64,000 nucleotides of DNA from an uncultured Maribacter sp. (GCF_947500405.1 NZ_CANMRY010000001.1:310001-374000), one strand, 5' to 3'. Counted from the first letter of the stretch, positions 1 through 9,726 are shown. Numbers and translations are program-made. Notes: generated by a model not told the origin, from the sequence alone.

Positions 1-2434
1 TATATAAACCCAATAAGCCAATTAAGATAAATAAGGCATATAGCAAAAACGCCCAACTACTTAACCATGGTGCTGGCTTAACGATAATGACCAATGATGT
101 TGGTTTTGAATTCCATAATCTATCGTTATTAGCTCCTTTTACCTCAAAAATATATTCCCCTGGCTTTTGTATTGTATAATTTGCTCTAGTAAGATTAGTA
201 ACCACCCAATTATCTTCTAAACCTACCAAACGATATTTATATTGATTACTTTCTGGATTAATAAAATTGGGTATAGAATAGTCTATTGAAAAGTTAGCTT
301 TGTCATAATCAAGAATTATTTCTTTAGTAAACGGCATGCTTTGGGATAAAACCCCATTCTCTTCCCCAACAGAGACAGAGCTGTTTTTAATCTTTAAATT
401 TGTTAGTATAACTTGAGGAACATAACTATTTCGGGCCAATTTACTTGCGTCAAAATAAGATACGCCCTCCGGCCCTCCAAAATAAAATTTTGATTTTCCT
501 TTTTTTAGAGCTGCACCACTACTAAATTCATTACCAACAATACCATCTTTTTTTGTATAAACAACAAAGGTGCCTTCAGGTATATTATACTTTAAAATTC
601 CTTGGTTACTACTCATTAACAAAGTATTATCTTCTCCTTCAAGAATTGAGTAAATGGAAGTAATTTGATTATTGAGTCCCAGCTTAACATTCTTAAACTT
701 TCTACCATCATAACAATACAGTCCTTTTGCCCTTATACTAAGCCATATAACGCCATTACTATCTTGATAAATAAACAGAATATCATCACCAGAATCGGTT
801 TCATTATCGTAAAAAAATCTAGTCACATTAGTATTAGAATACCCTTTTTCAGAATGTGGCAAAAGATTAAGTCCACTTTGGGTTCCAATCCAAATATTTG
901 AATTTTTATCCACTAATATACTTCTGACCCTATTACTAGATAGACTATTTTTTATATTCGTTATATGACCAAATTCAGTTATAGTTTTATCTTTGGTATT
1001 ATATTTAATTAAACCATACCCGAAGGTTCCCAACCATACATCTTGGTTTATACCTTTTTTTATTGTGTAAACACCTGTTTTACCCAGTAAATTCTTTAGT
1101 TGGTTAGAAACTAAATTGTTTTCAAATCTTTTATTTTGAATATTATACGTTTTTACTCCTTTGTTAAATGTCCCTATCCATAAAATACCATCTTCTAACA
1201 TTAATGATTTAACATTATCACTTTGCAACAAATTTGAATTCGTTGTATTTATATAATTTGTTGTCTTTTGTTTTTCATTAAAAATAGTAAAACCTCCACC
1301 CTCAGTACCAAAGTATAAATTTCCGTTATCGTCGTTTACTATAGAACTGACTACTTTATGTCCTAAACGCTTTTTTCCAAAATTCTCAGTGTAATTAATA
1401 AAATTGGCATTAGAAATATCCCAAATATCAACTCCACCATAATAAGAACCAATCCAAATAGAACCTTTTTTATCCTTGTAAATAGATTTAATGTAATTAT
1501 GGCTTAAACTATTTCTATTAGATGGTTCATATTTAATAGACTTTGCATTATCATATTTATCAAATAGTGTAATTCCGTTTGAGCTTCCTACCCAAAGCAT
1601 TCCATTATCTCCAGCTTCTACAGCTCTTACATCCTCATTATCAGTATTTTCACTTGGTAAAAAACGTTCAGAAATTAAATCAAATTTTAGTAAACCCATA
1701 TTTTTTGTACCAATACAAAGGGTGTTTTCATCGCAAGCAGAAATATCTTGTATATAAAGTTTCTGGTCAGTAGCTGCTGGTTTAAAAACAGTAAAGTCAT
1801 AACTACTATCTTTTGTACCAATTACTTTAAAAAGTCCTTTAGAAGTGCCTATCCATACTGTACCATTTTTAGCCTCTTTTATACTTAGAACATAATTAGA
1901 TGGTAAGTCGTCACCTTTTGCCTTACTGCTGCTAGTGTAAACGTTGATAAAGTTATCATTGTTTTTATCGTAAATTGAAATTCCTTTCGAGGTTCCTATC
2001 CAAATTTCTCCATTAGATAATTCTTCAATAGCCCATATAGTATTATTGCATAATGATGTTTTATCATTAAAATGATAAAACCGTTTAAAAGAATCTTTAA
2101 CAGGATCATACCTATTTAAACCATTATAGGTACCTACCCATATGTAGCCCGAACTATCTTCTTTTATGGAGAGTATATCACTATTGCTTATAGAAGTACT
2201 ATCTGAATTAATATTTCTATAAATTGTAAACTCTTTTCCATCGTATAGATTTAGTCCGTCCCTCGTCCCCAACCACATACGTCCTAATTTGTCTTGCTCA
2301 ATTGCTATAACTGAGCTTTGCGACAGTCCATCAGAAGTATTTAAATGTTTAAAATGATAAGTATTCCGTTCTATTTGAGCAAAGCCTAAACAAACATAAA
2401 AAAGAAAGAATAAATTAAAAACCTGTTTTAGCAT
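1..2434 (-). CDS. Hybrid two-component system sensor, N-terminal part (truncated by window edge)
   Basis: About 811 residues are readable on the minus strand with no stop, running off position 1. The protein starts with a signal peptide (MLKQVFNLFFLFYVCLGFAQ) and then shows repeated propeller motifs of the Reg_prop type, for example WLGTRDGLNLYDG and WVGTYNGLNRYDP. A Y_Y_Y-like segment follows, and near position 100 the run WNSKPTSLVIIVKPAPW leads into a hydrophobic membrane helix. This is the architecture of Bacteroidota hybrid two-component systems, which sense oligosaccharides in the periplasm. The kinase, receiver and AraC-type DNA-binding parts would lie outside the window, so a plain sensor kinase cannot be excluded. 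Its place beside a carbohydrate locus suggests that it regulates it, which is inference. Confidence 0.85.
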   Translation of the reverse strand, partial: MLKQVFNLFFLFYVCLGFAQIERNTYHFKHLNTSDGLSQSSVIAIEQDKLGRMWLGTRDGLNLYDGKEFTIYRNINSDSTSISNSDILSIKEDSSGYIWVGTYNGLNRYDPVKDSFKRFYHFNDKTSLCNNTIWAIEELSNGEIWIGTSKGISIYDKNNDNFINVYTSSSKAKGDDLPSNYVLSIKEAKNGTVWIGTSKGLFKVIGTKDSSYDFTVFKPAATDQKLYIQDISACDENTLCIGTKNMGLLKFDLISERFLPSENTDNEDVRAVEAGDNGMLWVGSSNGITLFDKYDNAKSIKYEPSNRNSLSHNYIKSIYKDKKGSIWIGSYYGGVDIWDISNANFINYTENFGKKRLGHKVVSSIVNDDNGNLYFGTEGGGFTIFNEKQKTTNYINTTNSNLLQSDNVKSLMLEDGILWIGTFNKGVKTYNIQNKRFENNLVSNQLKNLLGKTGVYTIKKGINQDVWLGTFGYGLIKYNTKDKTITEFGHITNIKNSLSSNRVRSILVDKNSNIWIGTQSGLNLLPHSEKGYSNTNVTRFFYDNETDSGDDILFIYQDSNGVIWLSIRAKGLYCYDGRKFKNVKLGLNNQITSIYSILEGEDNTLLMSSNQGILKYNIPEGTFVVYTKKDGIVGNEFSSGAALKKGKSKFYFGGPEGVSYFDASKLARNSYVPQVILTNLKIKNSSVSVGEENGVLSQSMPFTKEIILDYDKANFSIDYSIPNFINPESNQYKYRLVGLEDNWVVTNLTRANYTIQKPGEYIFEVKGANNDRLWNSKPTSLVIIVKPAPWLSSWAFLLYALFILIGLLGLY

Positions 2435-2518
2435 TGTATAAAATATTACAAATTAGGTAAACTATTTAATCTTTCAACTATATAAATAGCGTTTTTTAAC
2501 TCTAACTATTAAAACTAC

Positions 2519-3937
2519 TTACCTATCAAAATTAAAATAGTTTACCGCATTATTATAACAAATATCTTGCACCATTTTTCCAAGAAATTCTATATCATTA
2601 GGTACAAGTCCTTCTTTTACGTCTTGCGCTATTAAATTACACAAAATACGTCTAAAATATTCGTGTCTTGGGAACGATAAAAAACTTCTACTATCTGTTA
2701 ACATGCCTACAAAACGACTAAGCAACCCCATATTTGATAATGTATTTAATTGTTTCTCCATTCCGTCTTTTTGATCTAGAAACCACCATCCAGAACCCCA
2801 TTGCATTTTACCAGCTATATCTGAATTTTGAAAATTACCCATCATGGTTGCAAAAACTTCGTTCTGTGCAGGATTTAAATTATAAGTAATTGTCTTTGCT
2901 AGTTGATTACTTGTATTTAGTTTATTGAATAATTTAGACATGAACCCTGCCATTGGAAAGTCTCCAATAGAATCACAACCTGCATCTAAACCTACTTCTT
3001 GTACTAACAAATTATTATTGTTTCTAATTGGTCCTAAATGGTATTGTTGCACCCAATTGTATTCATGGTATTTTTTTCCTAAATAAATAAATAAAAATGA
3101 CCGGTACTTATCTATTTCAGTAACAGAAAGTCTTTTTCCTTTTATTTTTTTATCAAAAATTGACATTACTTCTTCCTTAGTATGGTCTTCAATTCTTAAT
3201 GCTTCTCCAACTCCAAAATCGGACAATCTACATCCATTAGTATTAAAAAATAAAATACGTGCATCAATAACTTCTAAAAAATCATCTAGAGTGCTAATTT
3301 TTATACTAGCACTAGCTCCCAATTTGGATAGGTATGCTATAAAGTCTTCCTTTTGGATAAAGAATAATTCATCGGATCTAAATGTTGGTAACACTTTAGT
3401 ATAAAAGTTTCCAGATTTGGCTATTTGTTTATGATATTTTAAGTCATCACAAGGATCATCTGTAGTACAAACAACTTCTACTTTCATTTGTTCTAGCAAC
3501 TGAGCCGGGGTTTGCTTAGCTAAAATAGAATTTGCTTGCTCATAAATTATCTCTGCAGTAGAGGGTTGCAAAATAGCATTAATATTAAAATAGCGTTTTA
3601 ATTCTAAATGTGTCCAATGAAATAAAGGATTTCTTAACGTATTTGGTACCGTATCTGCCCATTTTAAAAACTTTTCTTTATTGGTGGCCGCACCAGTAAT
3701 AAAAACTTCTTCCACACCATTAGCTCGCATACCACGCCACTTATAGTGATCTTCTTTTAACCATGCTTCTGTTATATTTGCAACAGGCATGTTTTCTGCA
3801 ATTTTCTGCGCGGATAAATGATTATGATAATCAATTATTGGTAAATCTTTAGCATAGGTATGATATAACTCTTCTGCTACTTTGGACTGTAGTAAAAAAT
3901 TATCGCTAATAAAATTTTCTGAATTTATGATACTCAT
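2519..3937 (-). CDS. uxaC: Uronate isomerase (glucuronate isomerase)
   Basis: This 472-residue cytoplasmic protein matches the usual length of UxaC (about 470). It has the N-terminal metal-binding HxH in DYHNHLSAQKIAENM, and the family sequences GWWFLDQKDGM and LTDSRSFLSFPRHEYFRR near the C-terminus. The enzyme converts D-glucuronate to D-fructuronate (or D-galacturonate to D-tagaturonate), the first step of uronate catabolism. It is the last gene of a four-gene operon and follows uxuA with no intervening base. Beside mannonate dehydratase, D-glucuronate is the likely substrate, in line with a glucuronate-containing glycan. Confidence 0.95.
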   Translation of the reverse strand: MSIINSENFISDNFLLQSKVAEELYHTYAKDLPIIDYHNHLSAQKIAENMPVANITEAWLKEDHYKWRGMRANGVEEVFITGAATNKEKFLKWADTVPNTLRNPLFHWTHLELKRYFNINAILQPSTAEIIYEQANSILAKQTPAQLLEQMKVEVVCTTDDPCDDLKYHKQIAKSGNFYTKVLPTFRSDELFFIQKEDFIAYLSKLGASASIKISTLDDFLEVIDARILFFNTNGCRLSDFGVGEALRIEDHTKEEVMSIFDKKIKGKRLSVTEIDKYRSFLFIYLGKKYHEYNWVQQYHLGPIRNNNNLLVQEVGLDAGCDSIGDFPMAGFMSKLFNKLNTSNQLAKTITYNLNPAQNEVFATMMGNFQNSDIAGKMQWGSGWWFLDQKDGMEKQLNTLSNMGLLSRFVGMLTDSRSFLSFPRHEYFRRILCNLIAQDVKEGLVPNDIEFLGKMVQDICYNNAVNYFNFDR

Positions 3938-5116
3938 CTAGGTGTAGCTTTTAGAGATTCCATATTCCAATCCACGAAGTTCTGCTAAGCCACGTAATCT
4001 ACCTATTCCTGAATACCCTGGATTTGTTTTTTTCTGTAAATCATCTAACATTTGGTGTCCGTGATCTGGTCTTACAGGAATGGCATAATCCTTTCTTCCT
4101 TCTGCCTTACGCCTTTTTTCTTCTATCAAAACTTCTTTAACAACACTATACATATCTACATCTCCATCTAGATGATTTGCTTCATAAAAATTACCTTGTT
4201 CATCTCTCTTCGTACTTCTTAAATGTAAAAAGTGCGTACGATCAGCAAAGCGCTTAAAAATTTGCACCAAATTATTATCTGCTCTTACCCCTAAAGAACC
4301 AGTACAGAAAGTAATACCATTAGCTCTATCTGGAACATTAGTAAATAAATATGCATAATCTTCCTCGGTACTTACTACTCTTGGAAGCCCTAAAATAGGA
4401 TATGGCGGGTCATCTGGGTGAATACACATTAATACATTATTTTTAGAAGCTACAGGAATAATTTCTTTTAAAAAAGACACTAAATTTTCTCTTAAAGCCT
4501 GCGCATCTATACCTTTATAAGTATCTAAAATTTCTTGAAATTGTTCTAAAGTATATCCTTCTTCTGCTCCAGGCAAACCAGCAATTATATTATTGATTAA
4601 TTGCTTTTTTTCATTATCAGAAAGTTTTTCAACATAAACTTTTGCTTCCTCTTTCTGCACATGAGAATAACTATCTTCTGCTCCAGGTCTTTTTAATAAA
4701 AATAATTCAAAAGCCGCAAAAGCGATAACATCAAAACGCAATGCTTTAGAACCATCTTCTACCTGAAAACTTAAATCTGTTCTTGTCCAATCTAAAACTG
4801 GCATAAAATTATAGCAAACTATGGTTACGCCACTAGATGCTAAATTTTTAATACTTGTTTTATAATTCTCAATATATTCCTGAAAATTTCCTGAACGTGT
4901 TTTTATATTCTCATGTACTGGAATACTTTCTACAACACTCCAGTTAAGCCCAGCACTTTCTATAATTTTCTTTCTCTTTTGAATTTCTTCTACCGTCCAA
5001 ACTTCCCCGTTTGGAATATGATGTAATGCAGAAACAATACCTGTTGCTCCCGCTTGTTTTATATCTTCTAAAGTTACAGGGTCTTTAGGACCATACCACC
5101 TCCATGTTTGTTCCAT
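3938..5116 (-). CDS. uxuA: Mannonate dehydratase
   Basis: The protein has 392 residues, close to the 394 of the classical UxuA. It opens with [21 protein letters not shown], typical of the family, and carries the metal-ligand region [17 protein letters not shown] and the later [18 protein letters not shown]. It dehydrates D-mannonate to 2-keto-3-deoxy-D-gluconate with a divalent metal. The gene sits between an oxidoreductase (9 bases upstream) and uxaC (directly abutting), so the operon covers glucuronate to KDG. KDG kinase and KDPG aldolase genes are not in the window. Confidence 0.95.
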   Translation of the reverse strand: MEQTWRWYGPKDPVTLEDIKQAGATGIVSALHHIPNGEVWTVEEIQKRKKIIESAGLNWSVVESIPVHENIKTRSGNFQEYIENYKTSIKNLASSGVTIVCYNFMPVLDWTRTDLSFQVEDGSKALRFDVIAFAAFELFLLKRPGAEDSYSHVQKEEAKVYVEKLSDNEKKQLINNIIAGLPGAEEGYTLEQFQEILDTYKGIDAQALRENLVSFLKEIIPVASKNNVLMCIHPDDPPYPILGLPRVVSTEEDYAYLFTNVPDRANGITFCTGSLGVRADNNLVQIFKRFADRTHFLHLRSTKRDEQGNFYEANHLDGDVDMYSVVKEVLIEEKRRKAEGRKDYAIPVRPDHGHQMLDDLQKKTNPGYSGIGRLRGLAELRGLEYGISKSYT

Positions 5117-5125
5117 TTTACTTTA

Positions 5126-6100
5126 TTATTTTTTTGTAAATTTATTTATAATTGCCAATACTACCTCTCCTTCTTTAACAGAACAAGGGTTATTTCTTTT
5201 ACCTAAAAAGTAATTAACTGTTTCTTGAATAAGAGGTTGTTGGATATTTTCTGGATTACTAAAATTATATTCTTCTTTTTTTCCCTCAATATTTAGCTTC
5301 AAAAAATCCTTATAAAAAGAAAACTCTATAGTTCCCTTTTCTCCGTTAATTACACACCTATCATCCTCTAAAAACTTTGTTACACAAAAAGACCAAATAC
5401 CATGAAACTGAATACCATTTTTAAAATTAATAATTCCATTAATAGTATCAACCACTTCATTCTTTTTTGATTGATTTACAGAAAATCCTTTTGCATCAAT
5501 ATAATCTCCAAAAAAATGATACATTAAATCTATTTGATGTGGAGCTAAATCATGAAAATAACCTCCTCCAGAAATTTTAGGATCAAGCCTCCAACTTGCT
5601 TTTGAATTAAAATTATAAGGCTGTAAAAAATTAATGTTTACATAATTTATCATACCAATCGCATTGGTTTCAATAAGCTCTTTAATTTTAATGTAAAGTG
5701 GTAAAAATCTTCGATAATGAGCAACAACAAGTTTTTGTCCACTATTTTCTATTTCTACACATAACTTTCTGGCTTCTTCTTCAGAAAGCACCATTGGCTT
5801 TTCTATATAAACATCTTTACCTGCTTTTAAACTTTGTACTGCATACTCAAAGTGAGTTGAAGGAGGTGTAGCAATATAAACCGCATTAATATCTTGGTTC
5901 TTTAAAAGTTCTTCAACATTATCGTACCACAAAGGAACGTTATGTCTTCTAGAAAAGTCTTTGGCTAATTCTCCATTTCTTCTCATTACAGCTAACAACT
6001 CAGAGTCTTTACTTTTTTGAAACGCTGGGCCACTTTTAATCTCCGCCACATCGCCGCAACCAATAATACCCCAAACAATTAAACTATTTACCCTTTTCAT
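5126..6100 (-). CDS. Gfo/Idh/MocA family oxidoreductase
   Basis: This 324-residue cytoplasmic protein has an N-terminal Rossmann fold (WGIIGCGDVAEI, residues about 9-20) and the family motif EKPMVLS near residue 100. The C-terminal half is the usual mixed sheet domain, with GGGYFHDLAPHQIDLMYHF holding the likely catalytic DxxxH histidine. Family members oxidise or reduce sugars and cyclitols with NAD(P). It lies between uxuA and the SDR gene, 19 bases after the latter, so it probably acts on a uronate, an aldonate or a modified sugar from the same glycan. The substrate cannot be read from the sequence; a role for iduronate or an unsaturated uronate derivative is only a possibility. Confidence 0.85.
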   Translation of the reverse strand: MKRVNSLIVWGIIGCGDVAEIKSGPAFQKSKDSELLAVMRRNGELAKDFSRRHNVPLWYDNVEELLKNQDINAVYIATPPSTHFEYAVQSLKAGKDVYIEKPMVLSEEEARKLCVEIENSGQKLVVAHYRRFLPLYIKIKELIETNAIGMINYVNINFLQPYNFNSKASWRLDPKISGGGYFHDLAPHQIDLMYHFFGDYIDAKGFSVNQSKKNEVVDTINGIINFKNGIQFHGIWSFCVTKFLEDDRCVINGEKGTIEFSFYKDFLKLNIEGKKEEYNFSNPENIQQPLIQETVNYFLGKRNNPCSVKEGEVVLAIINKFTKK

Positions 6101-6119
6101 TTCACCAATTAGTTAATTA

Positions 6120-6947
6120 TTATACACCACTATACGCACTAAAACCACCATCTATAGGCACTACAATACCAGTGACAAAAGAAGCTCCTTCTCCACACAA
6201 CCATAAAGTTGTTCCTACTAAATCCTCTGGCTTACCAAATTTACCCATTGGAGTTTGTTCTATAATTTGATTTCCCCTAAGAGTTAATTCCCCATCCTCT
6301 TTTGTAAGTAAACTTCTATTTTGGTCAGTTAAAAAGAATCCTGGTGCCAGTGCATTAACTCTAATTCCTACTTTAGAAAAATGAACTGCCAACCATTGAG
6401 TAAAATTAGAAACAGCTGCTTTAGCTCCACTATAAGCTGGTATTTTTGTTAATGGTGTAAATGCATTCATAGATGAAATATTTAAAACACTACACCCTTC
6501 CTTACCCACCATATCTTTTGCAAAAACTTGCGTTGGCAACAATGTTCCTATTAGGTTTAAATCAAAAACAAACTTTATTCCTGCAGGATCTAAATCAAAA
6601 AAAGTCTTAAACCCCTCTGTTGTATCTTCTAAATCTTCTTCAAACAAAAATGGTTTTGATGTTGTTCCTAAAGGATGATTACCCCCAGCTCCGTTAATTA
6701 AAATATCACAGGTACCTAATTTAGTATTAACCTCTACTTTTGCTTTATCTAAAGAATCTTTTTCTAAAACATTTGCTGCAACACCGATAGCTATACCACC
6801 AGCCGCAGTAATTTCATTTGCAATACTTTCAGCAGCTTCTTTACGCAAATCTAAAACTGCTATTTTATGCCCTTCCTTCGCAAGGGCTCTTGCTAATGCA
6901 CTACATAATACTCCTCCTGCACCAGTTAAAACAACTACTTTACTCAT
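6120..6947 (-). CDS. SDR-family D-mannonate oxidoreductase (fructuronate reductase)
   Basis: The protein is a 275-residue classical short-chain dehydrogenase. The nucleotide-binding motif is TGAGGVL (residues 8-14), NGAGG follows in the middle, and the catalytic Ser and YxxxK are in NISSMNAFTPLTKIPAYSGAK. It is the first gene of the operon containing uxuA and uxaC, and no long-chain UxuB is present. In Bacteroidota and Thermotoga an SDR of this kind reduces D-fructuronate to D-mannonate, which is the missing step between the two neighbours. Function is therefore assigned by context and family. A palindrome and a -7-like element lie directly upstream. Confidence 0.85.
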   Translation of the reverse strand: MSKVVVLTGAGGVLCSALARALAKEGHKIAVLDLRKEAAESIANEITAAGGIAIGVAANVLEKDSLDKAKVEVNTKLGTCDILINGAGGNHPLGTTSKPFLFEEDLEDTTEGFKTFFDLDPAGIKFVFDLNLIGTLLPTQVFAKDMVGKEGCSVLNISSMNAFTPLTKIPAYSGAKAAVSNFTQWLAVHFSKVGIRVNALAPGFFLTDQNRSLLTKEDGELTLRGNQIIEQTPMGKFGKPEDLVGTTLWLCGEGASFVTGIVVPIDGGFSAYSGV

Positions 6948-6972
6948 TCTATTTCTTTTAATTAATAATAAA

Positions 6973-6996
6973 TACGTGTACGTTAACGTAAATATA
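6973..6996 (-). promoter_or_regulatory. Uronate operon promoter with palindromic operator
   Basis: On the minus strand TATATTTA (6989-6996) matches five of the six fixed bases of TAnnTTTG. Immediately downstream lies ACGTTAACGT, a perfect palindrome at 6980-6989, extended by a further TACGTG half to 6973. An operator overlapping the expected transcription start suggests repression, as by LacI or GntR family regulators. No such regulator gene is in the window. The CAGGA site that precedes the other operons is absent here. Confidence 0.5.
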
Positions 6997-7335
6997 ATAA
7001 AAAATAGGAGACTAATCTTTATTTCAACTATTTGTATTAAAATTAAGGCTTTAAAAACGTATTTCTAAATTTTAGATTTCTTAGATAATTCTCTGTTAAT
7101 GCACACGCTATTTTGGTTAATTTTTACTAAAATTTAAAAACAGAATACCGCAAAAAATCCATTCTGTGAGCATCGAAAATTATAAAAGAACAAATTTAGC
7201 AGCTATAAAATAGCTTGACTCTATAAATAGCAAGGTTAGCTCTTGCCCAACCTGATAATAATTTACATATTAATTCTTCTTTAAAAGCTCTATTTAACAA
7301 CTTAACGCAACAAATCTAAAATATAGATTTGTAAA
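6997..7335. other. Intergenic stretch without a recognisable gene
   Basis: I see no supported coding frame on either strand. A short inverted repeat (CAGAAT at 7141-7146 with ATTCTG at 7161-7166) is present but lacks a convincing U-tract. The right part directly precedes the IS30 fragment and may hold its terminal sequence, though no clear terminal repeat was found. Confidence 0.4.
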
Positions 7336-7530
7336 ATGAGTAGTAAAAAACGTCAAAAATTAACACTGAAAAAAAGAGTTATTATTGAGATTTTATTGAA
7401 ACAAAATAAGTCTCAAAGTGACATTGCCAAAACACTCTCCAGAGCTAAACCTACCATATACAGAGAGCTCAAAAAAAAATTATAGAGAAGAATATTCCGC
7501 AAAAAGAATCCGTCCCAGAGTACACTTTTA
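7336..7530 (+). pseudogene. IS30-family transposase, N-terminal remnant with frameshift
   Basis: From ATG at 7336 a 49-residue frame (stop at 7483-7485) encodes a basic start and a helix-turn-helix, KQNKSQSDIAKTLSRAKPTI followed by YRELKKK, as at the N-terminus of IS30 transposases. Right after a run of nine A at 7471-7479 the frame breaks. Removing one A restores NYREEYSAKRIRPRVH, which resembles the next stretch of the family. The DDE catalytic domain is missing, so this is a dead fragment. The downstream limit is uncertain because it meets an opposite-strand IS200 remnant. Confidence 0.7.
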
Positions 7531-7766
7531 ACCCCTAGTACTTATAAAAAATCTCCTTAACTATAATATTTTTAAGATTTTACTAGGGATATAGCTTGGA
7601 ATAGAAATTGAGAATGAATATGGTTTTTGTTCGAATCAATCTCCAAAAAATGAATTTCATACCTATCTTGAATTGACAAACGTATTTTCTCTACAATTTT
7701 ATCAACTTTTGAACTAAAAAAACACCTATACTTTATTAAAAAAAAGAAATTATAAAGCAGCAACAA
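7515..7766 (-). pseudogene. IS200/IS605-type TnpA transposase remnant
   Basis: The minus strand reads KYRCFFSSKVDKIVEKIRLS and then DRYEIHFLEIDSNKNHIH, which resembles the middle of IS200-like Y1 transposases, including the HxH of the HUH motif (HIH). After a frame change at about 7585 the continuation SKILKIL and then IVKEIFYKY fits the C-terminal helix of the family, where the catalytic tyrosine normally lies nearby. No proper start codon is present and at least two frameshifts and an in-frame stop break it, so it is inactive. The ends are approximate. It overlaps the IS30 remnant, which suggests nested or abutting insertions. Confidence 0.6.
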
Positions 7767-7921
7767 AAAAATTATATCTCTTAGGAAAATCTAGGTTCAC
7801 GCCCAAAGATTATTATTTTCTTCATTAGAAGCAAACCTCTGAGTATTAAACCCAATTAGGAATAAAAAATAATGACTTAAATAAAATAGTTAGTAAAAAT
7901 AAAAAAAATCTTAACCATTTA

Positions 7922-8089
7922 TTACTCTTCTTTCATCCAGAAAGGTGTAGTAACAAACCATAAAATTGTTCCAATTAGCATAAAAATATTCACATTAGCG
8001 GTATCTATTGTACCTAAAAACGAAAGTATGCTTACTAATAATATCAAAACCCCTATTGCTATTCCACTAATTATTTTCAGTAATTTCAT
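7922..8089 (-). CDS. Small membrane protein of 55 residues, coupled to the permease gene
   Basis: ATG at 8089 opens a 55-codon frame ending with TAA at 7922-7924. The protein starts MKLLKIISGIAIGVLILLVS and has two hydrophobic stretches (about residues 5-25 and 34-47) joined by a short polar link (GTIDTAN), ending in the charged WMKEE. Its start lies three bases after the permease stop, so the two are very probably cotranscribed. The pattern suggests a two-helix inner-membrane protein, perhaps a small partner of the transporter. I do not recognise a named family. Confidence 0.65.
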   Translation of the reverse strand: MKLLKIISGIAIGVLILLVSILSFLGTIDTANVNIFMLIGTILWFVTTPFWMKEE

Positions 8090-8092
8090 AAT

Positions 8093-9484
8093 TTAAGATT
8101 TTTGAAATTTCATAATGATTACATATAATGCACTAGATGCTATCCAACAAGGTATTACAGCGTATGCAGCAAACACACCTTTTTCAAAAATAAAGAACAA
8201 CCCTAATGCTACAGGAATAACCCAAGCTAATAAAACCGCTAAATTAAAACCTGTTCTTTTTTCATCTGCATAATTTTGTATGAAATTCATTTTTTTTGCT
8301 AAGTAATGATTTACAAAAATTACTCCCCCCATAGGGCCTAATATGGTACCGTATAAACCTACAAAATCAAGAAGTTTACCTGAAAGGGCAGGAAAAATAC
8401 CGGCTGCTGTTGCAACCAAACCTGCTAAAATTACACCTGAATAGGTTTTCGAATTTGAAGGAAATAAACTTTGAAAAGCAAGACCTGCTCTGTAAATAGT
8501 AGGATTAGCAGTTGTCCATCCAGCTACAATAACACAAATAATACCTGTCCAACCTACTGCACTCCAAGCTAAAGCTCCAGGATTTGCAGAAATATCTCCT
8601 GTTAGCTTAATTTGCGCTGCTAACATAAACGATGCACAAATCCATGCCATATAGTGTCCTAAAAACATCCCTATAGACGGTCCCCATCCTGCACGGCTAT
8701 CTTTAGCAAAACGCATAATAGTTAAATCTGCCATTCCAAAATGCATTGCTGCATTACATAACCAAGAAAAGATTACAATTTTCCAAAAACCAAAATCCTG
8801 CTTACCATTAATAGACTGAACTACTCCTATCCCTTTATTCCATTCTGCAACTAAACTGTCCCAAGAAGTAACCTCCATTTGTGTTAATGCAGATAATCCA
8901 CAAGCAGCAAAGACAACAATCATCCAAGGTGCCGCTATATTAGCAAATTTAGAAACTGTATTATAACCAGCAGCGGCAACTACTGTCATAACTAAACCTA
9001 CTATAATTACAATTGTTGAAAATGCGGGAGTACTAAGTCCAAAAATATTTTCTGGAACGGTGAAATTTATATTAAATGGAATCCCTACAGCACTTGCAGA
9101 AACAGTAATCATAGCTCCTGCCAAAAAGCAAAAAAGCACTCCATTAACTACATTATAAACCTTTACCAAATGTTTTCCTGCTATTTTTTCTAGCTGATAA
9201 TATAAAGTTAACTTACTTGATACAGCTATAGGAGCTACTAAATATCTCCATGTAAGAATAGCTAATATATTACCAAGAAGTAATCCTACAGCTAAATCTT
9301 TTAAACTGGCTCCGGCTGCTAAAAACAATGGCCCAATCATAAATTCAGTTCCAGCTGCATGCTCACCTGCATACATTCCTAAAAAAGATTTCCACCCTTT
9401 TAATTTTGATGAAGGCACTGGAGTTCTTTCAAACTCACCAACTTCTAACTGTTCAATGACTTCGTCAATATTGTTTTGATCCAT
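8093..9484 (-). CDS. NCS1-type (purine-cytosine permease-like) transporter
   Basis: This 463-residue protein has about twelve hydrophobic segments after a polar N-terminus of some 30 residues. The early GMYAGEHAAGTEFMIGPLF and the middle WLCNAAMHFGMADLTIMRF and GWTTANPTIYRAGLAFQ correspond to regions conserved in nucleobase:cation symporter 1 proteins. Such proteins import nucleobases, allantoin, hydantoins or thiamine with H+ or Na+. Here the gene lies between uronate and rhamnose catabolic operons and has the same upstream CAGGA site as the glycan operons. I therefore infer that it imports a product of the glycan, possibly rhamnose, a uronate or a modified sugar. That would be unusual for the family. 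Confidence 0.8.
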   Translation of the reverse strand: MDQNNIDEVIEQLEVGEFERTPVPSSKLKGWKSFLGMYAGEHAAGTEFMIGPLFLAAGASLKDLAVGLLLGNILAILTWRYLVAPIAVSSKLTLYYQLEKIAGKHLVKVYNVVNGVLFCFLAGAMITVSASAVGIPFNINFTVPENIFGLSTPAFSTIVIIVGLVMTVVAAAGYNTVSKFANIAAPWMIVVFAACGLSALTQMEVTSWDSLVAEWNKGIGVVQSINGKQDFGFWKIVIFSWLCNAAMHFGMADLTIMRFAKDSRAGWGPSIGMFLGHYMAWICASFMLAAQIKLTGDISANPGALAWSAVGWTGIICVIVAGWTTANPTIYRAGLAFQSLFPSNSKTYSGVILAGLVATAAGIFPALSGKLLDFVGLYGTILGPMGGVIFVNHYLAKKMNFIQNYADEKRTGFNLAVLLAWVIPVALGLFFIFEKGVFAAYAVIPCWIASSALYVIIMKFQKS

Positions 9485-9558
9485 AACACTTTAAAGTTAG
9501 ATTAGGTATTTGATTGTATTTAGTAAAAAACTATAAACTGGCAAAAAAATGCCATTTA

Positions 9559-9606
9559 CGAAAATATGTGAAGCTTCTATTAACTCTATCCTGTATTGTA
9601 CCGTAG
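9559..9606 (-). promoter_or_regulatory. CAGGA-type promoter of the permease operon
   Basis: On the minus strand GTACAATACAGGATAGAG (within 9586-9606) precedes TATTTTCG (9559-9566), which fits five of six fixed bases of TAnnTTTG. The A of CAGGA is at 9589 and the first T of the -7 element at 9566, 23 positions apart, exactly as in the other CAGGA promoters of the window. The upstream arm is nearly identical to that of the rhamnose operon promoter (19385-19404). The start codon lies about 75 bases downstream. Confidence 0.6.
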
Positions 9607-9726
9607 CTAAAATAAAAAATCATGACGTAAGAAAATTTTATTTTCATCCTATTGCTTCTTTTTAAATATATTCAAATAAGTACTTTTCTTTTAGATAATG
9701 TGCAATTAACACATAATTTAAAAAAC

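Noticed and set aside
665..901. Open frame of 78 codons on the plus strand
   Set aside because: It is antisense to the continuous propeller-sensor frame on the minus strand.
7533..7588. CCCTAGTA and TACTAGGG inverted repeat as a possible IS200 end hairpin
   Set aside because: The right arm falls inside the sequence that still reads as the C-terminal part of the IS200 transposase, so it is more likely chance.
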